Source: Sphingobium sp. Cam5-1
Lineage (GTDB): Bacteria > Pseudomonadota > Alphaproteobacteria > Sphingomonadales > Sphingomonadaceae
Length of the DNA stretch: 64,000 bases
Direction: 5' to 3'
NCBI RefSeq assembly: GCF_015693305.1
Contig: NZ_CP065140.1
Coordinates: 124,001-188,000 of the forward strand
Part shown: positions 26,799 to 36,305 of the stretch, one piece after another
Numbering within the stretch: position 1 is the stretch's first letter
How the letters are laid out: the number at the start of each line of letters is the position of its first letter
Program-made: the position numbers and the translations under genes
The notes under the pieces: generated by a model
Seen by the model: the letters and a program-made list of their open reading frames with translations, nothing else
Database searches by the model: none
What the model was told of the DNA's origin: nothing

Positions 26799-27389
26799 AT
26801 GAATCGCGGACTTTCGATCAGGTGCGGCTGTGTTCTGGCGGCGATGGGAATGCTTGCGGGCTGCGGCGGTGGAACCCGATATCGTCCCGTGAGCGACGTG
26901 CCGGTGCGTATCGGCAAACCCTATGTCGTGCGCGGGGCGACCTATGTGCCGGCTGCTGACCCCACATATGATTATCTGGGCTATGCCAGCTGGTATGGCA
27001 GCGAGAGCGGGAACCAGACAGCCAATGGTGAACGCTTCATTCCCAAGGCAGTAACGGCAGCCCACACGACGTTGCCGCTGCCAAGCTATGTCGAGGTAAC
27101 CGCGCTCGACACGGGCCGGACCATCCTCGTGCGGGTGAATGATCGGGGGCCGTTCGCAGGGCGGGGACGCATCATTGACCTGTCGCGTGGCGCGGCCGAA
27201 CAGCTGGGGATCAGAAGGCAGGGCTACGCGGCTGTGCGCGTTCGCCTGGTCGATCCGCCCGAGAGGGATCGCAGGGCGCTGCGTAAGGGAAAACGAGCGC
27301 CCGAACGCCCACAGGTGGATGAGCGGACCCTCGCCAGCTTACGGGCGCAATTGAGTGCCCGGCGCGAGGCCAGCTTGTCCACGGATTGA
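26799..27389 (+). CDS. rlpA: RlpA-family septal ring lytic transglycosylase
   Basis: A 196-residue lipoprotein: signal ends in the lipobox LAGC (Cys22). The double-psi beta-barrel domain shows YASWYGSESGNQTANGERF, AAHTTLPLPSYVEVTALDTGR, VRVNDRGPFAGRGRIIDLSRGAAEQLG, including the Glu and the D-R-G-P-F motif of RlpA enzymes that cleave denuded glycan strands at the septum. No C-terminal SPOR domain is present; the tail is basic and short. Start ATG 26799. It is divergent from slt. Confidence 0.9.
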   Translation: MNRGLSIRCGCVLAAMGMLAGCGGGTRYRPVSDVPVRIGKPYVVRGATYVPAADPTYDYLGYASWYGSESGNQTANGERFIPKAVTAAHTTLPLPSYVEVTALDTGRTILVRVNDRGPFAGRGRIIDLSRGAAEQLGIRRQGYAAVRVRLVDPPERDRRALRKGKRAPERPQVDERTLASLRAQLSARREASLSTD

Positions 27390-27429
27390 AACGTCGCGTC
27401 GTGTCGGGCCATAAATGCCCAGCTGCGCC

Positions 27430-27693
27430 TCAAGTAACGGACCTGGAGTCCGGATAGAGCTCGTACATCCGCGCCTGTTCGCGCATGCATTGCCGCTTCT
27501 CACGAACCTTGGCCTGCATATATTTTCGTTGATTGCCCTCGCGCGCCCAGGCTTTGGTAATCAGATGCTCATCGGCGCAACTCCTGCGCTGGCCATAAAT
27601 GTCCACCGACCGCCGGTATTTCTGTTCCAGGAGCTCGGCTTCACTTGGCCGGCACGCGCAGAGCGCCAGACAGAACAGTGCGGTCGCCTTCAT
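27430..27693 (-). CDS. Small putative lipoprotein
   Basis: An 87-residue frame beginning MKATALFCLALCACRPSEAE, with a lipobox-like L-C-A-C at residues 11-14. The rest is highly charged and helical with three further Cys (SCADEH, RQCMREQ). ATG 27693 is chosen because it starts the signal; the frame runs on upstream to 27978 without family character. Convergent with rlpA. No family recognised. Confidence 0.5.
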   Translation of the reverse strand: MKATALFCLALCACRPSEAELLEQKYRRSVDIYGQRRSCADEHLITKAWAREGNQRKYMQAKVREKRQCMREQARMYELYPDSRSVT

Positions 27694-27931
27694 CCACGCG
27701 CTGGCATCTGCCAGTCCTGACCTGCGGCCCTGACGGTCGAAACGCGCTCCAAGCGAAAATTTCCGCGCCACAGGCGGCGCGCTCCACTTCATGTCCTGGC
27801 CATTCGCAGGGGCGGTGGGGCATGGCGGGCGAGAAGACCAGAAGGGTGCATGATAGCCTTGGTCCGGAGCTCTACAACAGGTCGCATGGGGCTTGATTGC
27901 ATGGAAGCGATATCGCGACTGCCGGACGTGA

Positions 27932-27954
27932 GTTACTATGGCTTTCCTATGCGC
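27932..27954. repeat. 23-bp repeat, copy 2
   Basis: Second copy of the sequence at 26619-26641 (one mismatch, TATGG against TATAG). It lies in the 558-bp gap between the small lipoprotein start (27693) and the small gene at 28252. The rest of that gap (27694-28161) contains no gene I can support. Confidence 0.5.
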
Positions 27955-28161
27955 CTGGGCAAAACGCCGGAAGGACACAGCTGCTTCTCACCTGCGGCGA
28001 GGATATAGAGGCGCTCGCGCCGTCAATGCCCGCCCCGATCCACCGCCCCGCGAGCCGGATTTTTACGCAAAAGCCGATTTGCCTCCGCCCATCGGCCCCC
28101 TTTGCCCTCCTTTTCTCCGCAAAGGGATCCATAAATATTCGCAAAGCATCCGTGCAACGAC

Positions 28162-28177
28162 TTTGCGTATTCGCAAA
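28162..28177. promoter_or_regulatory. Palindromic element, TTTGCG-type, imperfect copy
   Basis: TTTGCGTATTCGCAAA, a near-perfect 16-bp palindrome, 75 bp upstream of the ATG at 28252. A half-site (ATTCGCAAAG) lies about 20 bp further upstream at 28137-28146. It belongs to the same family as the sites at 50293, 56311 and 59933. See findings. Confidence 0.5.
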
Positions 28178-28251
28178 AAAATGGCTGGACGTGAATCCTT
28201 GCCGATCCTCCCGGCATTGCATGAAAGGCCGTCAGGCTCCATAGCGGTCTC

Positions 28252-28437
28252 ATGACTGGGACCGCCACCGCCTTCTGCTCGATCCTGGAGCGCATCCCCC
28301 AATGGGTCCGCGATGATTTCGCGCGCAAGGACCCAGCGATTAGACAGCGGGCGGAAGAAACATTTGCAGCGATGCTCGTGATCGCTCTGGAACAATCCGC
28401 GCCAGAGGCGATGAGCAAGGAAATGCTCGGCAAATAG
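28252..28437 (+). CDS. Small cytoplasmic protein (DUF6771-like)
   Basis: A 61-residue protein, containing ILERIPQWVRDDFARKDPAIRQRAEETFAAMLV. I recall similar 60-70 residue proteins annotated as DUF6771 in sphingomonads; the similarity is from memory. It is predicted to be helical with no signal. Located 75 bp downstream of a palindromic element shared with three other loci, so it may be under common control. Confidence 0.55.
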   Translation: MTGTATAFCSILERIPQWVRDDFARKDPAIRQRAEETFAAMLVIALEQSAPEAMSKEMLGK

Positions 28438-28704
28438 CCGAGCTCCAACCCGGATCATATAGCAGGAATGATCCGCCTTTCCTCGAAATCGGAGTAAAGG
28501 CGCAATGGAGATGATCTTTTTGATCTGACCGCCGTTCCTTTCTCGAATGCTCGTCAGATGCTTCAATGCTCATCTTCGACGCCGTGGTCCCGAATCGCCG
28601 ACGCCGTCCGTCCCCGGGAAGAGCGAGCCGCCAAGCCGCGCCAGATGGCCCGCGCCGTTCGCCTCAAGCTTAGGACAGGACCACGTCATTGCAGCGATCA
28701 ATCA

Positions 28705-28953
28705 TCAGCGATTGAATATGGAGCTTGTAAGAAGTTGCCTGATGCTGCGCGCCTGAGCTAGCTTGGCAGGGTCGGACTGCATTTCAAGTTTCCTCGCCCA
28801 GCTTGCAAGCTCGTCGCGGACCTCGTCCTTGATACCCGGCGCGCGGCGCTCCAGTACCGTCAGCAACGCCATACCAGCTGTGAGCCCCCAGTCCATACTT
28901 GACGTCTGCGACCCGCTTGCCTGTCCAAGGCTCGACTTGATCCTTTCCCCCAT
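28705..28953 (-). CDS. Small hypothetical protein
   Basis: An 82-residue frame with MDWGLTAGMALLTVLERRAPGIKDEVRDELASWARKLEMQ, amphipathic and mostly helical, no signal or known domain. Protein-like composition and isolation between non-coding stretches support a gene, but no clear ribosome site was seen. Nothing else is supported between 28438 and 28704. Confidence 0.4.
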   Translation of the reverse strand: MGERIKSSLGQASGSQTSSMDWGLTAGMALLTVLERRAPGIKDEVRDELASWARKLEMQSDPAKLAQARSIRQLLTSSIFNR

Positions 28954-29496
28954 TTCTGGTGCTCCCTGCCTCTCCCGGATAAAGCCGGTGCCGTAATATC
29001 AAGTCGCGGACATGGTCAACGCCGCGCTTGCGCTCGTCCCAATCATGGACAGAAATGGCCGAAACAGCCTGCCGGCGACAGGCCGGACGGCAAATCGTCC
29101 CGGCGCCACGCAAACGCGATGACGCCGGGACCCCGACGCCGGCTTGCGACCCGAATGGCCTCGGGAATTCCGGCAAGGAAAAGGGCCTGAACCATGCCGG
29201 ATCCGGCCGCTCTATCCTTGTTTCGTCCGGGAGTCGAAAGAAACCGAATAGAAAGGTGAATATCGAGTATCACCCTGATATTGCGATTGCTTGACCGCAC
29301 AATCATCAAGGACGCAAATGAATATGCCGCATCGTCCAGCCTGGGGGCGGTGAAGGTACAAAAGGCTTGCCCATTGTGCGCAGGTCAGGGGAAACTGGAA
29401 ATGGTCTTGGCAAGATACTTGAGAAGATCGTCGAACGCTGCGGTCCCGGGTATTTTCCGGCTTTTATCGAGAAATCTCCGCTGTCAGACAAGCGGG
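28954..29496. other. Intergenic region without a supported gene
   Basis: About 540 bp upstream of the MASE1 kinase. The kinase frame is open through 29281-29496, and an ATG at 29401 (with a purine-rich GGGGAAACTGGAA ahead) could add 32 residues to it, but the encoded peptide is not membrane-like. No RNA gene or repeat is seen. Confidence 0.4.
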
Positions 29497-31107
29497 ATGA
29501 TGCATCGATCTTTTCCTGCTCCTGCCGCACAGCAACGCGCGTGGTCATGGCTGCCCGACCGGCAGGTCCTGTTGCTTCTTGGTCCCTACGCGGCGGGATT
29601 CGCGTTTACGCACTGGATCGCGGCAGCATGGGGCGGGACGGGCTTTTATTCACTCTGGTACCCTGCCGCCGGACTGCGCCTCGCCTTTTTGTGGCATGCC
29701 GGAGCTCGCCTTACGCCTTTCATTGCGATCGTTGAGATCCTCGTCGGCACGGCAAAGGGCCTTTTTTCACTTGGCGTGCCCGACTGGCCGCTAACCTTAT
29801 GGGGTATCGTTCGGCCGGTTTTCGCTTATGGCGCGACCGTCGCGGCGATCCGCTGGCTGGCGAGCGGGTCGCGGGCAAATGTGCTCGTCCCACCCATGCC
29901 GCTCGGCCTTGCAGCGGTGGCAGCGCCCAACGTGGCCGCGCTCTCTGCCTTGCCCGAGGCGCTGTGGCGTCCCGACCTGACCGGTGTGCAGGGCGTGCGG
30001 GACATGATCACGTCGCTGGCAGCCTTTGCCGTCGGCGATCTGTTGGGCGTGTTGATGCTCGCCCCGCCTTTGCTGTGGATCACGCAGATGTTCGCCCGTC
30101 GGCGCCGTCCCCGGCTGCGGATCGACACTGGCTGGTGGCCGGCGCTGGCCGAGAGCACTGCGCTGCTGCTGGGCGCTATTGGCCTTACCGAAATCCTCCG
30201 GCGCGTAGGCCTGGGCATGCAGCCCATGCCCGTCATCCTGGCCGTCGCATGGATCGGCCTGCGCTTCGGCCGGGCGCCTGTATGGCTTGCGTTGCTGGTT
30301 GTCACCCTGTTGATGCTGCCGCACACGGCACAGGGCATGACGACCGCAGCGCGTCTGGAACTGCATCTCAGCCTCGCGACGGTTGTCGTCGTCGGCTATC
30401 TCGCCGGTAGCTTTGCCGACGCCCAGCGACAGGCGCGCGTCGATGTCGAACGACGGGATCGCCTGCTCTTTCAGGCCGAACGGCTCAAGACATTGCGCGC
30501 CATGTCGGTCGCTGTGATCCATGAAGTCAGCCAGCCCTTGTCGACGCTGGCGATCGAGGCGAAGCATCTGCATGCCATCACGGGCGTTTCCGACCCTGAA
30601 ATCGCGCAAAGCGCCGCGCTGATAGACCGCAAGGCCGCAACCCTGTCGCATCTCGTGCGCCGGCTGCGTGGATATGGCGGCCGTGTGGTCGACGAACCCA
30701 CGCCGCTTCCCGTGTCGGCCTTGATCGAGAGCGTCGCTGCGCTCGTCGCGCCGGAAGCGAAGAGCCGAGGCATTACGCTCAAGGTCGCCCCTGTAGATCC
30801 CGACCTTGTCGTGCTCGCTCAGGAAGTCGAACTGGCGCAAGCTGTGGTTAATCTGCTTCACAACGCCATCCAGGCGGCGAGCGATGGAACGGTGCATCTC
30901 GCGGCGGCCCGGGAAGGCCCCCGCATACAGATTATCGTGACCAACCGCCATGGCGCGGACATAGCGCCCCATGGCGGCATGGGCGTGGGCACGCTGGTTG
31001 CCCGCGCCATTGTCGAGGCGCATGGTGGCGCCGTGTCGCGGAGCCTGACCCCCTATGGCGATGTGATCGCCACCATTTCTCTCCCCGCAATCGGAGAAAC
31101 GGCATGA
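29497..31107 (+). CDS. MASE1-domain sensor histidine kinase
   Basis: A 536-residue membrane kinase. Residues 20-305 form eight or so membrane segments with the MASE1 character (FYSLWYPAAGLRLAFLW; SALPEALW). The cytoplasmic part has an H-box AMSVAVIHEVSQPLSTLAIEAKHL (His in VIHEVSQP), an N-box ELAQAVVNLLHNAIQAASDG and a G-box-like GMGVGTLVARAIVEAHGG. The HE-x-S/N-QPL form is typical of the DctB/FixL-like HPK4 class. ATG 29497 or 29500 starts the conserved part. It overlaps the downstream regulator by ATGA (31104-31107), indicating a cognate pair. The ligand sensed by the membrane domain is unknown. Confidence 0.85.
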   Translation: MMHRSFPAPAAQQRAWSWLPDRQVLLLLGPYAAGFAFTHWIAAAWGGTGFYSLWYPAAGLRLAFLWHAGARLTPFIAIVEILVGTAKGLFSLGVPDWPLTLWGIVRPVFAYGATVAAIRWLASGSRANVLVPPMPLGLAAVAAPNVAALSALPEALWRPDLTGVQGVRDMITSLAAFAVGDLLGVLMLAPPLLWITQMFARRRRPRLRIDTGWWPALAESTALLLGAIGLTEILRRVGLGMQPMPVILAVAWIGLRFGRAPVWLALLVVTLLMLPHTAQGMTTAARLELHLSLATVVVVGYLAGSFADAQRQARVDVERRDRLLFQAERLKTLRAMSVAVIHEVSQPLSTLAIEAKHLHAITGVSDPEIAQSAALIDRKAATLSHLVRRLRGYGGRVVDEPTPLPVSALIESVAALVAPEAKSRGITLKVAPVDPDLVVLAQEVELAQAVVNLLHNAIQAASDGTVHLAAAREGPRIQIIVTNRHGADIAPHGGMGVGTLVARAIVEAHGGAVSRSLTPYGDVIATISLPAIGETA

Positions 31108-31688
31108 GGCCCGACGACGCAGCCAGGGTCTATGTGGTCGACGACGACCTCGATCTGGGGGCCAGCGTCGCCCGGCTGCTGCGGCGCCACGGCTTTGATG
31201 CCACCTCTTTTCTCGATCCGGCGCCGTTGCTTGACGTTCATGCCCGCGCCCCGGCCCATTGCATCGTGACAGACGTCATGATGGGCGATCTTGACGGCTT
31301 CACCTTCGCCGACCGGGTCAGGGAGCGTGATGCAGCGGTTTCGATCATTTTCATGACCGCCTGGCCAACGACAGCCAATGCAGTGGATTCGGTGCGGCGA
31401 TACGGAGGGCTCGACTATCTCGAAAAGCCACTCGACGAGGAACGGCTGCTCGCCGCCGTCCACGAGGGGGCTGGCTGGGCGAGGGAAAGGCGGCGGACTC
31501 TCGCGCGCACCGGCGCGCTTACGCCCCGCGAACGACAGATTTTCGAACTGCTCGTCCAGGGACACAGCAACAAGGCGATCGCAGCGTTGCTCGGTCTCAG
31601 CCCCAAGACAGTCGAGGATCACCGGGCGTCAATCATGGCCAAGACGGGCGCCAATGGTCTGGCGCAACTGATTGCATTGGCCCGGTAA
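31104..31688 (+). CDS. FixJ/NarL-type response regulator
   Basis: A 194-residue regulator. Receiver: VYVVDDDLDLG, phospho-Asp in CIVTDVMMGDLDG, T in FMTAW and K in YLEKPLDEE. Output: LuxR-type helix-turn-helix, LTPRERQIFELLVQGHSNKAIAALLGLSPKTVEDHRASIMAKTGA. Translationally coupled to the MASE1 kinase. Its target promoters are not evident in the window. Length and motifs are complete. Confidence 0.9.
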   Translation: MRPDDAARVYVVDDDLDLGASVARLLRRHGFDATSFLDPAPLLDVHARAPAHCIVTDVMMGDLDGFTFADRVRERDAAVSIIFMTAWPTTANAVDSVRRYGGLDYLEKPLDEERLLAAVHEGAGWARERRRTLARTGALTPRERQIFELLVQGHSNKAIAALLGLSPKTVEDHRASIMAKTGANGLAQLIALAR

Positions 31689-31880
31689 GGCGCAGACTTG
31701 CCCTGCCGAACCTTCTCGGACCGTTGATCGGCAAGCGCTGGCCCTCCGATGATGAGCGGACCTGAAGGCTCCGGGAAAAACCCGGATAGGCGCGGACATA
31801 TTTGTCGGCCACAGGATGAAACGCGACCCGAAGGAAGCTATTTCAGCTTTCTTTTACCTGACCCGGCCTGAACGGTCGGG

Positions 31881-32879
31881 TCATTTTCGCTGCCCCTCGA
31901 TTGAGGGCGGGTCTGCCGGCATGTCTCCGGGACGAACGCCCCTCCCCTGGCCCGATCGAGCACCCAGAATGATGCCTCCAAGGATCAAGGCCATTCCCGC
32001 CAGATGATAGCCATGCAGGGGTTCAGCAAGGAGAATGCTGGCCAGGCCAGCCCCGAACAAGGGCATCAAGGCAATGGTCTGGCCCGCTTTTGCAGCCCCT
32101 ATCGACGCCACGGCCGCATTGAACAGCATATAGGCAAGGAGCGAGGGCAGCGTCGCGACATAGACGAAGGCGCCGATCACCGGCCACGCCAGCTCGGGAA
32201 AGCCCTGGCCAAGCCATTCCGCCGCGGCCAGCGGGAGCATGCAGATGACGCCGATGAGGAAGGTGGCCTGGAGAAAACTCAGCGGATGAATTGGCGGTCG
32301 CAGGCGCAAGAGACTGGTATAGAGCGCCCAGGCGATCACGCCTCCCAGCACCAGGGCGTCCCCCAGGCCAAAACGCATCTCGATGAGCGTCCGCACATCG
32401 GCCTTGAGGATGACAAGCGCGACCCCAAGGGTCGACAGGCCTACCCCCGCCACCTGCCATGCCCGCGCCCGTTGCATGAAGATCAGCCGGTCGCCGAGCA
32501 ACACCATCGCGGGTATAGCGGCCTGGATCAGCAGGCCATTGGTTGCGCTCGTGTAACGGAGTCCGGCGTACAGGAAGGCGTTAAAGGCGCCTATGCCCAC
32601 GACGCCCAGCAGCAGGATGACGGGGAGACTCTGCCTGAGCCGCGCCCGATCGGCGACCATGGGCCGGCCAGCGAAAGGAAACAGGATGAGCGCGGCGCCG
32701 CTCCAGCGGACAAAAGCCAGCGTGAAGGGCGGGATCTGCTCGTGAACAGCCCGGCCGACAATGGAATTGCCGGCCCAAAGCAACATCACGATCATCAGTG
32801 CGCCATAGGCGGCCGCCTCACTCTTTCTTCCCACGGTTTGCTCCTCGGCCGGATAATTGCCGCCGGGATAGATTTTCAT
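31881..32879 (-). CDS. EamA/DMT-family transporter
   Basis: A 332-residue ten-helix drug/metabolite transporter with two EamA repeats: MLLWAGNSIVGRAVHEQIPPFTLAFVRW in the first half and SLLAYMLFNAAVASIGAAKAGQTIALMPLFGAGLA in the second. ATG 32879 (MKIYPGGNYPAEEQ) is preferred; the longer frame to 33104 overlaps the LysR gene and adds non-membrane sequence. Substrate unknown; relatives export amino acids or other small metabolites. It is downstream of the LysR gene on the same strand (67-bp gap). Confidence 0.85.
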   Translation of the reverse strand: MKIYPGGNYPAEEQTVGRKSEAAAYGALMIVMLLWAGNSIVGRAVHEQIPPFTLAFVRWSGAALILFPFAGRPMVADRARLRQSLPVILLLGVVGIGAFNAFLYAGLRYTSATNGLLIQAAIPAMVLLGDRLIFMQRARAWQVAGVGLSTLGVALVILKADVRTLIEMRFGLGDALVLGGVIAWALYTSLLRLRPPIHPLSFLQATFLIGVICMLPLAAAEWLGQGFPELAWPVIGAFVYVATLPSLLAYMLFNAAVASIGAAKAGQTIALMPLFGAGLASILLAEPLHGYHLAGMALILGGIILGARSGQGRGVRPGDMPADPPSIEGQRK

Positions 32880-32946
32880 AAGCGGACGATCCAGCAACAA
32901 AGGACATCCATGTCCTTGTTCGGTCCAGCGGGCCCTCCCGGCTGCC

Positions 32947-33846
32947 TCACAGGGAACCAGGATCGGTCCTGAAGCGTGCCGCAGCCCAGTCGAGGAACAG
33001 CCGCACGCGCGGCGAAAGCTGCCTGTTGGGCGGATAGAGCAAGGACACGGGCGCCGGTGGAACGGTGTAATCGGCGAGCAGCCGCACAAGGCGTCCTGCA
33101 TCAAGATCGCGCTGAATGTGGAACAGGGGAAGCTGGCCCAGTCCCAATCCGAGCAGGACCGCGCTGCGGAAGGTTTCCGTGCCTGTTACGACAAGGCGGG
33201 TTGGAACGTCGATCTGGGTTCGTGCGCCGGACTGCACAAATTCGAATGGCGTTTGGCGACCGCTGCTCATCGCCCGAATGCCCACGCCCTGATGATGCAC
33301 GAGGTCCCGAAGGACGTGCGGCCGACCGTGGCGGTCAAGATAGGCTGGCGCTGCGCATGTGACGCGTTCCAATGTCGTCACCGTTCGGGCGACAAGCTCA
33401 CTGTCGGGCGACACGCCATAGCGCAGCACGCAATCGACGCCTTCACGCACCATATCAACCCAGCGGTCGCCCTCGCTCAAGGAGAGTTCGATCTGCGGAT
33501 GCCTGTCTAAAAAGTCCGGCAGGCCTGGCATCAGGAAATGCCGTGCAATCGTGCCTTGCACCTCCACGCGCAGCATGCCCTGAGGAGACGCGCCGAGAAA
33601 GGCCCCCTCAGCATCCTCGATATCGTCCAGGATGGCAAGGCAACGGCGATAATAGGCCTCACCATCGAGCGTTGGGCGAACTGTTCGCGTGGTGCGCTGG
33701 AGCAGGCGCACGCCGAGCCGCGATTCCAGCTGCCGAACGATTTGGCTGGCTGTCGATCGCGGCAAGTCGAGATCCTGGGCCGCCCGGGTGAAGCTGCGCC
33801 GATCCACAATCCGCACGAAAAGGCGCATCGCATCAATCCGGTCCAT
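32947..33846 (-). CDS. LysR-family regulator (CrgA subgroup)
   Basis: A 299-residue LysR-type regulator. The winged HTH reads MDRIDAMRLFVRIVDRRSFTRAAQDLDLPRSTASQIVRQLESRLGVRLLQRTTRTVRPTLDG, the form typical of the CrgA-like group, followed by a substrate-binding domain. It diverges from the SDR gene (122-bp intergenic), the classical arrangement for a LysR that controls its divergent neighbour. The inducer is unknown. Confidence 0.9.
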   Translation of the reverse strand: MDRIDAMRLFVRIVDRRSFTRAAQDLDLPRSTASQIVRQLESRLGVRLLQRTTRTVRPTLDGEAYYRRCLAILDDIEDAEGAFLGASPQGMLRVEVQGTIARHFLMPGLPDFLDRHPQIELSLSEGDRWVDMVREGVDCVLRYGVSPDSELVARTVTTLERVTCAAPAYLDRHGRPHVLRDLVHHQGVGIRAMSSGRQTPFEFVQSGARTQIDVPTRLVVTGTETFRSAVLLGLGLGQLPLFHIQRDLDAGRLVRLLADYTVPPAPVSLLYPPNRQLSPRVRLFLDWAAARFRTDPGSL

Positions 33847-33968
33847 GGCGCGTCCATTGTTCCGATTTTTCGTACAGTGATGCCATTTCTAGCGACATTA
33901 TCCCCTCTGCTCCAGCGCCTATATGCAGATTCGCCCCTGGCAGACCTGACAATTTCCGGAGAAAACAG

Positions 33969-34709
33969 ATGAGTGAAGATCAAACGAGGATCGCCATCGT
34001 GACCGGCGCCTCGCGCGGCATAGGAGCTGCGATCGCGCGCAGATTGGCGGCCGACGGCCTCAGGGTGATCGTCAATTATGCAAGCGGCGCCCAGGACGCA
34101 GAGCAGCTGGTGGGGGCAATCGAGGCGGCTGGCGGCAAGGCCACGCCCGCTCAGGCGGACATAAGCGACGCAGCCGCAGTGGCGCGCATGTTCGATTCGA
34201 CGCAGGCCGCATTCGGCGGCGTCGATATAGTGGTCAACAATGCCGGCATCATGCGCCTCGCGAGCGTCGCGCAGAGTGATGACGCGCTGTTCGACGCGCA
34301 GGTCGCGATCAACCTCAAAGGCAGCTTCAACATGATGCGCGAAGCGGCAAGGCGCCTGCGCCAGGGGGGACGGATCATCAATCTCTCCTCGAGCGTGGTA
34401 GGTCTCTATCAAGCGCGCTATGCGGTCTACGCCGCCACCAAGGCCGGGGTCGAGGCGATGACCCATGTGATGGCGAAGGAGCTTCGCGGTCGGAACATCA
34501 CGGTCAATGCGGTCGCCCCCGGCCCTACGGCAACCGACCTGTTTCTCGATGGGAAGCCCCAGGATGCGATCGACGCCCTGGCCAGTCTCTCCCCGCTTGA
34601 ACGGCTGGGCCAGCCTGAGGATATTGCGGCCTCGGTGGCGTTCCTTGCCGGACCCGATGGCGGCTGGATCAATGGTCAGGTGTTGCGGGCGAACGGCGGC
34701 ATCGTCTGA
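33969..34709 (+). CDS. SDR-family oxidoreductase
   Basis: A 246-residue classical short-chain dehydrogenase/reductase. NAD(P)-binding TGASRGIG at 13-20, NNAG at about 91, catalytic Ser in INLSSSVVG, Y-x-x-x-K in YAATKAG, and the C-terminal GGWINGQVLRANGGIV. Basic residues after the glycine motif hint at NADPH preference, an inference. Its divergent LysR probably regulates it. Substrate cannot be named from sequence. Confidence 0.9.
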   Translation: MSEDQTRIAIVTGASRGIGAAIARRLAADGLRVIVNYASGAQDAEQLVGAIEAAGGKATPAQADISDAAAVARMFDSTQAAFGGVDIVVNNAGIMRLASVAQSDDALFDAQVAINLKGSFNMMREAARRLRQGGRIINLSSSVVGLYQARYAVYAATKAGVEAMTHVMAKELRGRNITVNAVAPGPTATDLFLDGKPQDAIDALASLSPLERLGQPEDIAASVAFLAGPDGGWINGQVLRANGGIV

Positions 34710-34737
34710 ACGCGGTCATGCGGGCGGCGGCAGGAAG

Positions 34738-34769
34738 GCCGTGCACGGCAGATGCCGCGCACGGCTTTT
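34738..34769 (+). terminator. Intrinsic terminator after the SDR gene
   Basis: GCCGTGC (34738-34744) pairs with GCACGGC (34759-34765) and is followed by TTTT (34766-34769), 29 bp after the SDR stop. Confidence 0.6.
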
Positions 34770-34810
34770 GGACAGGATGGCGCCTTTCGCACCGTGGCCC
34801 TGCTGCTTAG

Positions 34811-34836
34811 CCTCCATGCCGCTGCCGGCATGGAGG
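34811..34836. terminator. Hairpin between convergent SDR and catalase genes
   Basis: CCTCCATGCCG (34811-34821) and CGGCATGGAGG (34826-34836) form an 11-bp perfect stem with a 4-nt loop right after the catalase stop. There is no T-tract, so it may act as a 3'-end stabiliser or a weak bidirectional terminator. Confidence 0.45.
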
Positions 34837-34841
34837 TCGGT

Positions 34842-36305
34842 TCATCCCAGCGCTGCGGCCACACCCGCGCCATAAGCGGGATCGCAACGCATGCAGTTGT
34901 CGACATGGCGCTGTTTGATGAACCCGGGCGCATCGCCCAGCGCTCGCGCGGTATTGTCGAACAGGTGCTGTTGCTGCGCTGGCGTCATCTGCCGGAACAG
35001 CTTGCGAGGTTGGGTGAAATAATCATCGTCATCCTCGCGATAATTCCAGTGAGCGGCATCGCCGGAGATACGGAGCGGCGGCTCGGCGTAATCGGGCTGC
35101 TGCTGCCACTGGCCGAAGCTGTTCGGCTCATAGTGCGGCCGGCCGCCATAATTGCCGTCCATCCGCCCTGCGCCATCGCGATGGTTGCTGAACACCGGAC
35201 AGCGCGCGGCATTGACCGGGATCTGATGATAATTAACCCCCAGCCGGTAGCGCTGCGCATCGGCATAGTTGAACAGGCGCGCCTGAAGCATCCTGTCGGG
35301 CGAAACACCGATCCCGGGCACCAGATTTGACGGCGCGAAAGCCGACTGCTCGACATCGGCGAAGAAATTCTCCGGGTTCCGGTTCAGTTCGAACTCTCCG
35401 ACCTCGATCAGGGGATAATCCGCCTTGTACCATACCTTCGTCAGGTCAAACGGGTGGAAGCGGTAGGTCTCGGCCTCCGCCTCGGTCATGATCTGGACGA
35501 ACATCTTCCATCTGGGGAACTCGCGACGCTCGATCGCTTCATAAAGATCACGCTGATGTGATTCGCGATCACCGCCCACCAGAACCGCCGCCTCGGCGTC
35601 AGTGAGATTTTCTATGCCCTGCTGGCTCTTGAAGTGGAACTTCACCCAGAAGCGCTCGCCCGCTTCGTTCCAGAAGCTGTAGGTGTGGCTGCCAAAGCCA
35701 TGCATGTGCCGATAGCTTCTCGGGATGCCGCGCTCTGACATCACGATCGTCACCTGATGAAACGCTTCGGGCAAGAGAGTCCAGAAATCCCAATTGTTGG
35801 TGGCGCTGCGCAGATTGGTGCGGGGATCGCGCTTCACCGCCTTGTTGAGATCGGAAAACTTGCGGGGATCGCGCAGGAAGAAGACGGGCGTATTGTTGCC
35901 CACCATGTCCCAATTGCCCTCCTCGGTGTAAAATTTCAGGGCAAAGCCACGAATGTCGCGCTCGGCATCGGCTGCGCCACGTTCACCGGCAACAGTGGTG
36001 AAGCGGGCGAACATCTCGGTCTTCTTGCCGATTTCGCTGAAGATTTTCGCGCGCGTGTAGCGGGTGATGTCCTTGGTCACAGTGAAGGTGCCGAAAGCGC
36101 CCGATCCCTTGGCATGCATGCGCCGTTCAGGGATGACTTCGCGCACGAAATTGGCAAGCTTCTCGTTCAGCCACACGTCCTGCGCCAGCAGAGGGCCGCG
36201 CGGACCAGCGGTCAGGCTGTCCTGATTGTCAGGCACAGGTGCGCCAAATGCCGTGGTCAGTTGCGTCACGGGGCATTGGCCGGCGCTCGGATGTGTTTTG
36301 GCCAC
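34842..36305 (-). CDS. katA: Monofunctional heme catalase
   Basis: A 487-residue small-subunit catalase that breaks down hydrogen peroxide. Catalytic His in [14 protein letters not shown] (about residue 63), distal Asn in [12 protein letters not shown], and the heme-ligand Tyr in [14 protein letters not shown] are all present, as is the [11 protein letters not shown] block. The N-terminus [22 protein letters not shown] fits clade 3 catalases. Start ATG 36305. It appears monocistronic; the gene symbol is by family and the number of catalases in the genome is unknown. Confidence 0.93.
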   Translation of the reverse strand: MAKTHPSAGQCPVTQLTTAFGAPVPDNQDSLTAGPRGPLLAQDVWLNEKLANFVREVIPERRMHAKGSGAFGTFTVTKDITRYTRAKIFSEIGKKTEMFARFTTVAGERGAADAERDIRGFALKFYTEEGNWDMVGNNTPVFFLRDPRKFSDLNKAVKRDPRTNLRSATNNWDFWTLLPEAFHQVTIVMSERGIPRSYRHMHGFGSHTYSFWNEAGERFWVKFHFKSQQGIENLTDAEAAVLVGGDRESHQRDLYEAIERREFPRWKMFVQIMTEAEAETYRFHPFDLTKVWYKADYPLIEVGEFELNRNPENFFADVEQSAFAPSNLVPGIGVSPDRMLQARLFNYADAQRYRLGVNYHQIPVNAARCPVFSNHRDGAGRMDGNYGGRPHYEPNSFGQWQQQPDYAEPPLRISGDAAHWNYREDDDDYFTQPRKLFRQMTPAQQQHLFDNTARALGDAPGFIKQRHVDNCMRCDPAYGAGVAAALG

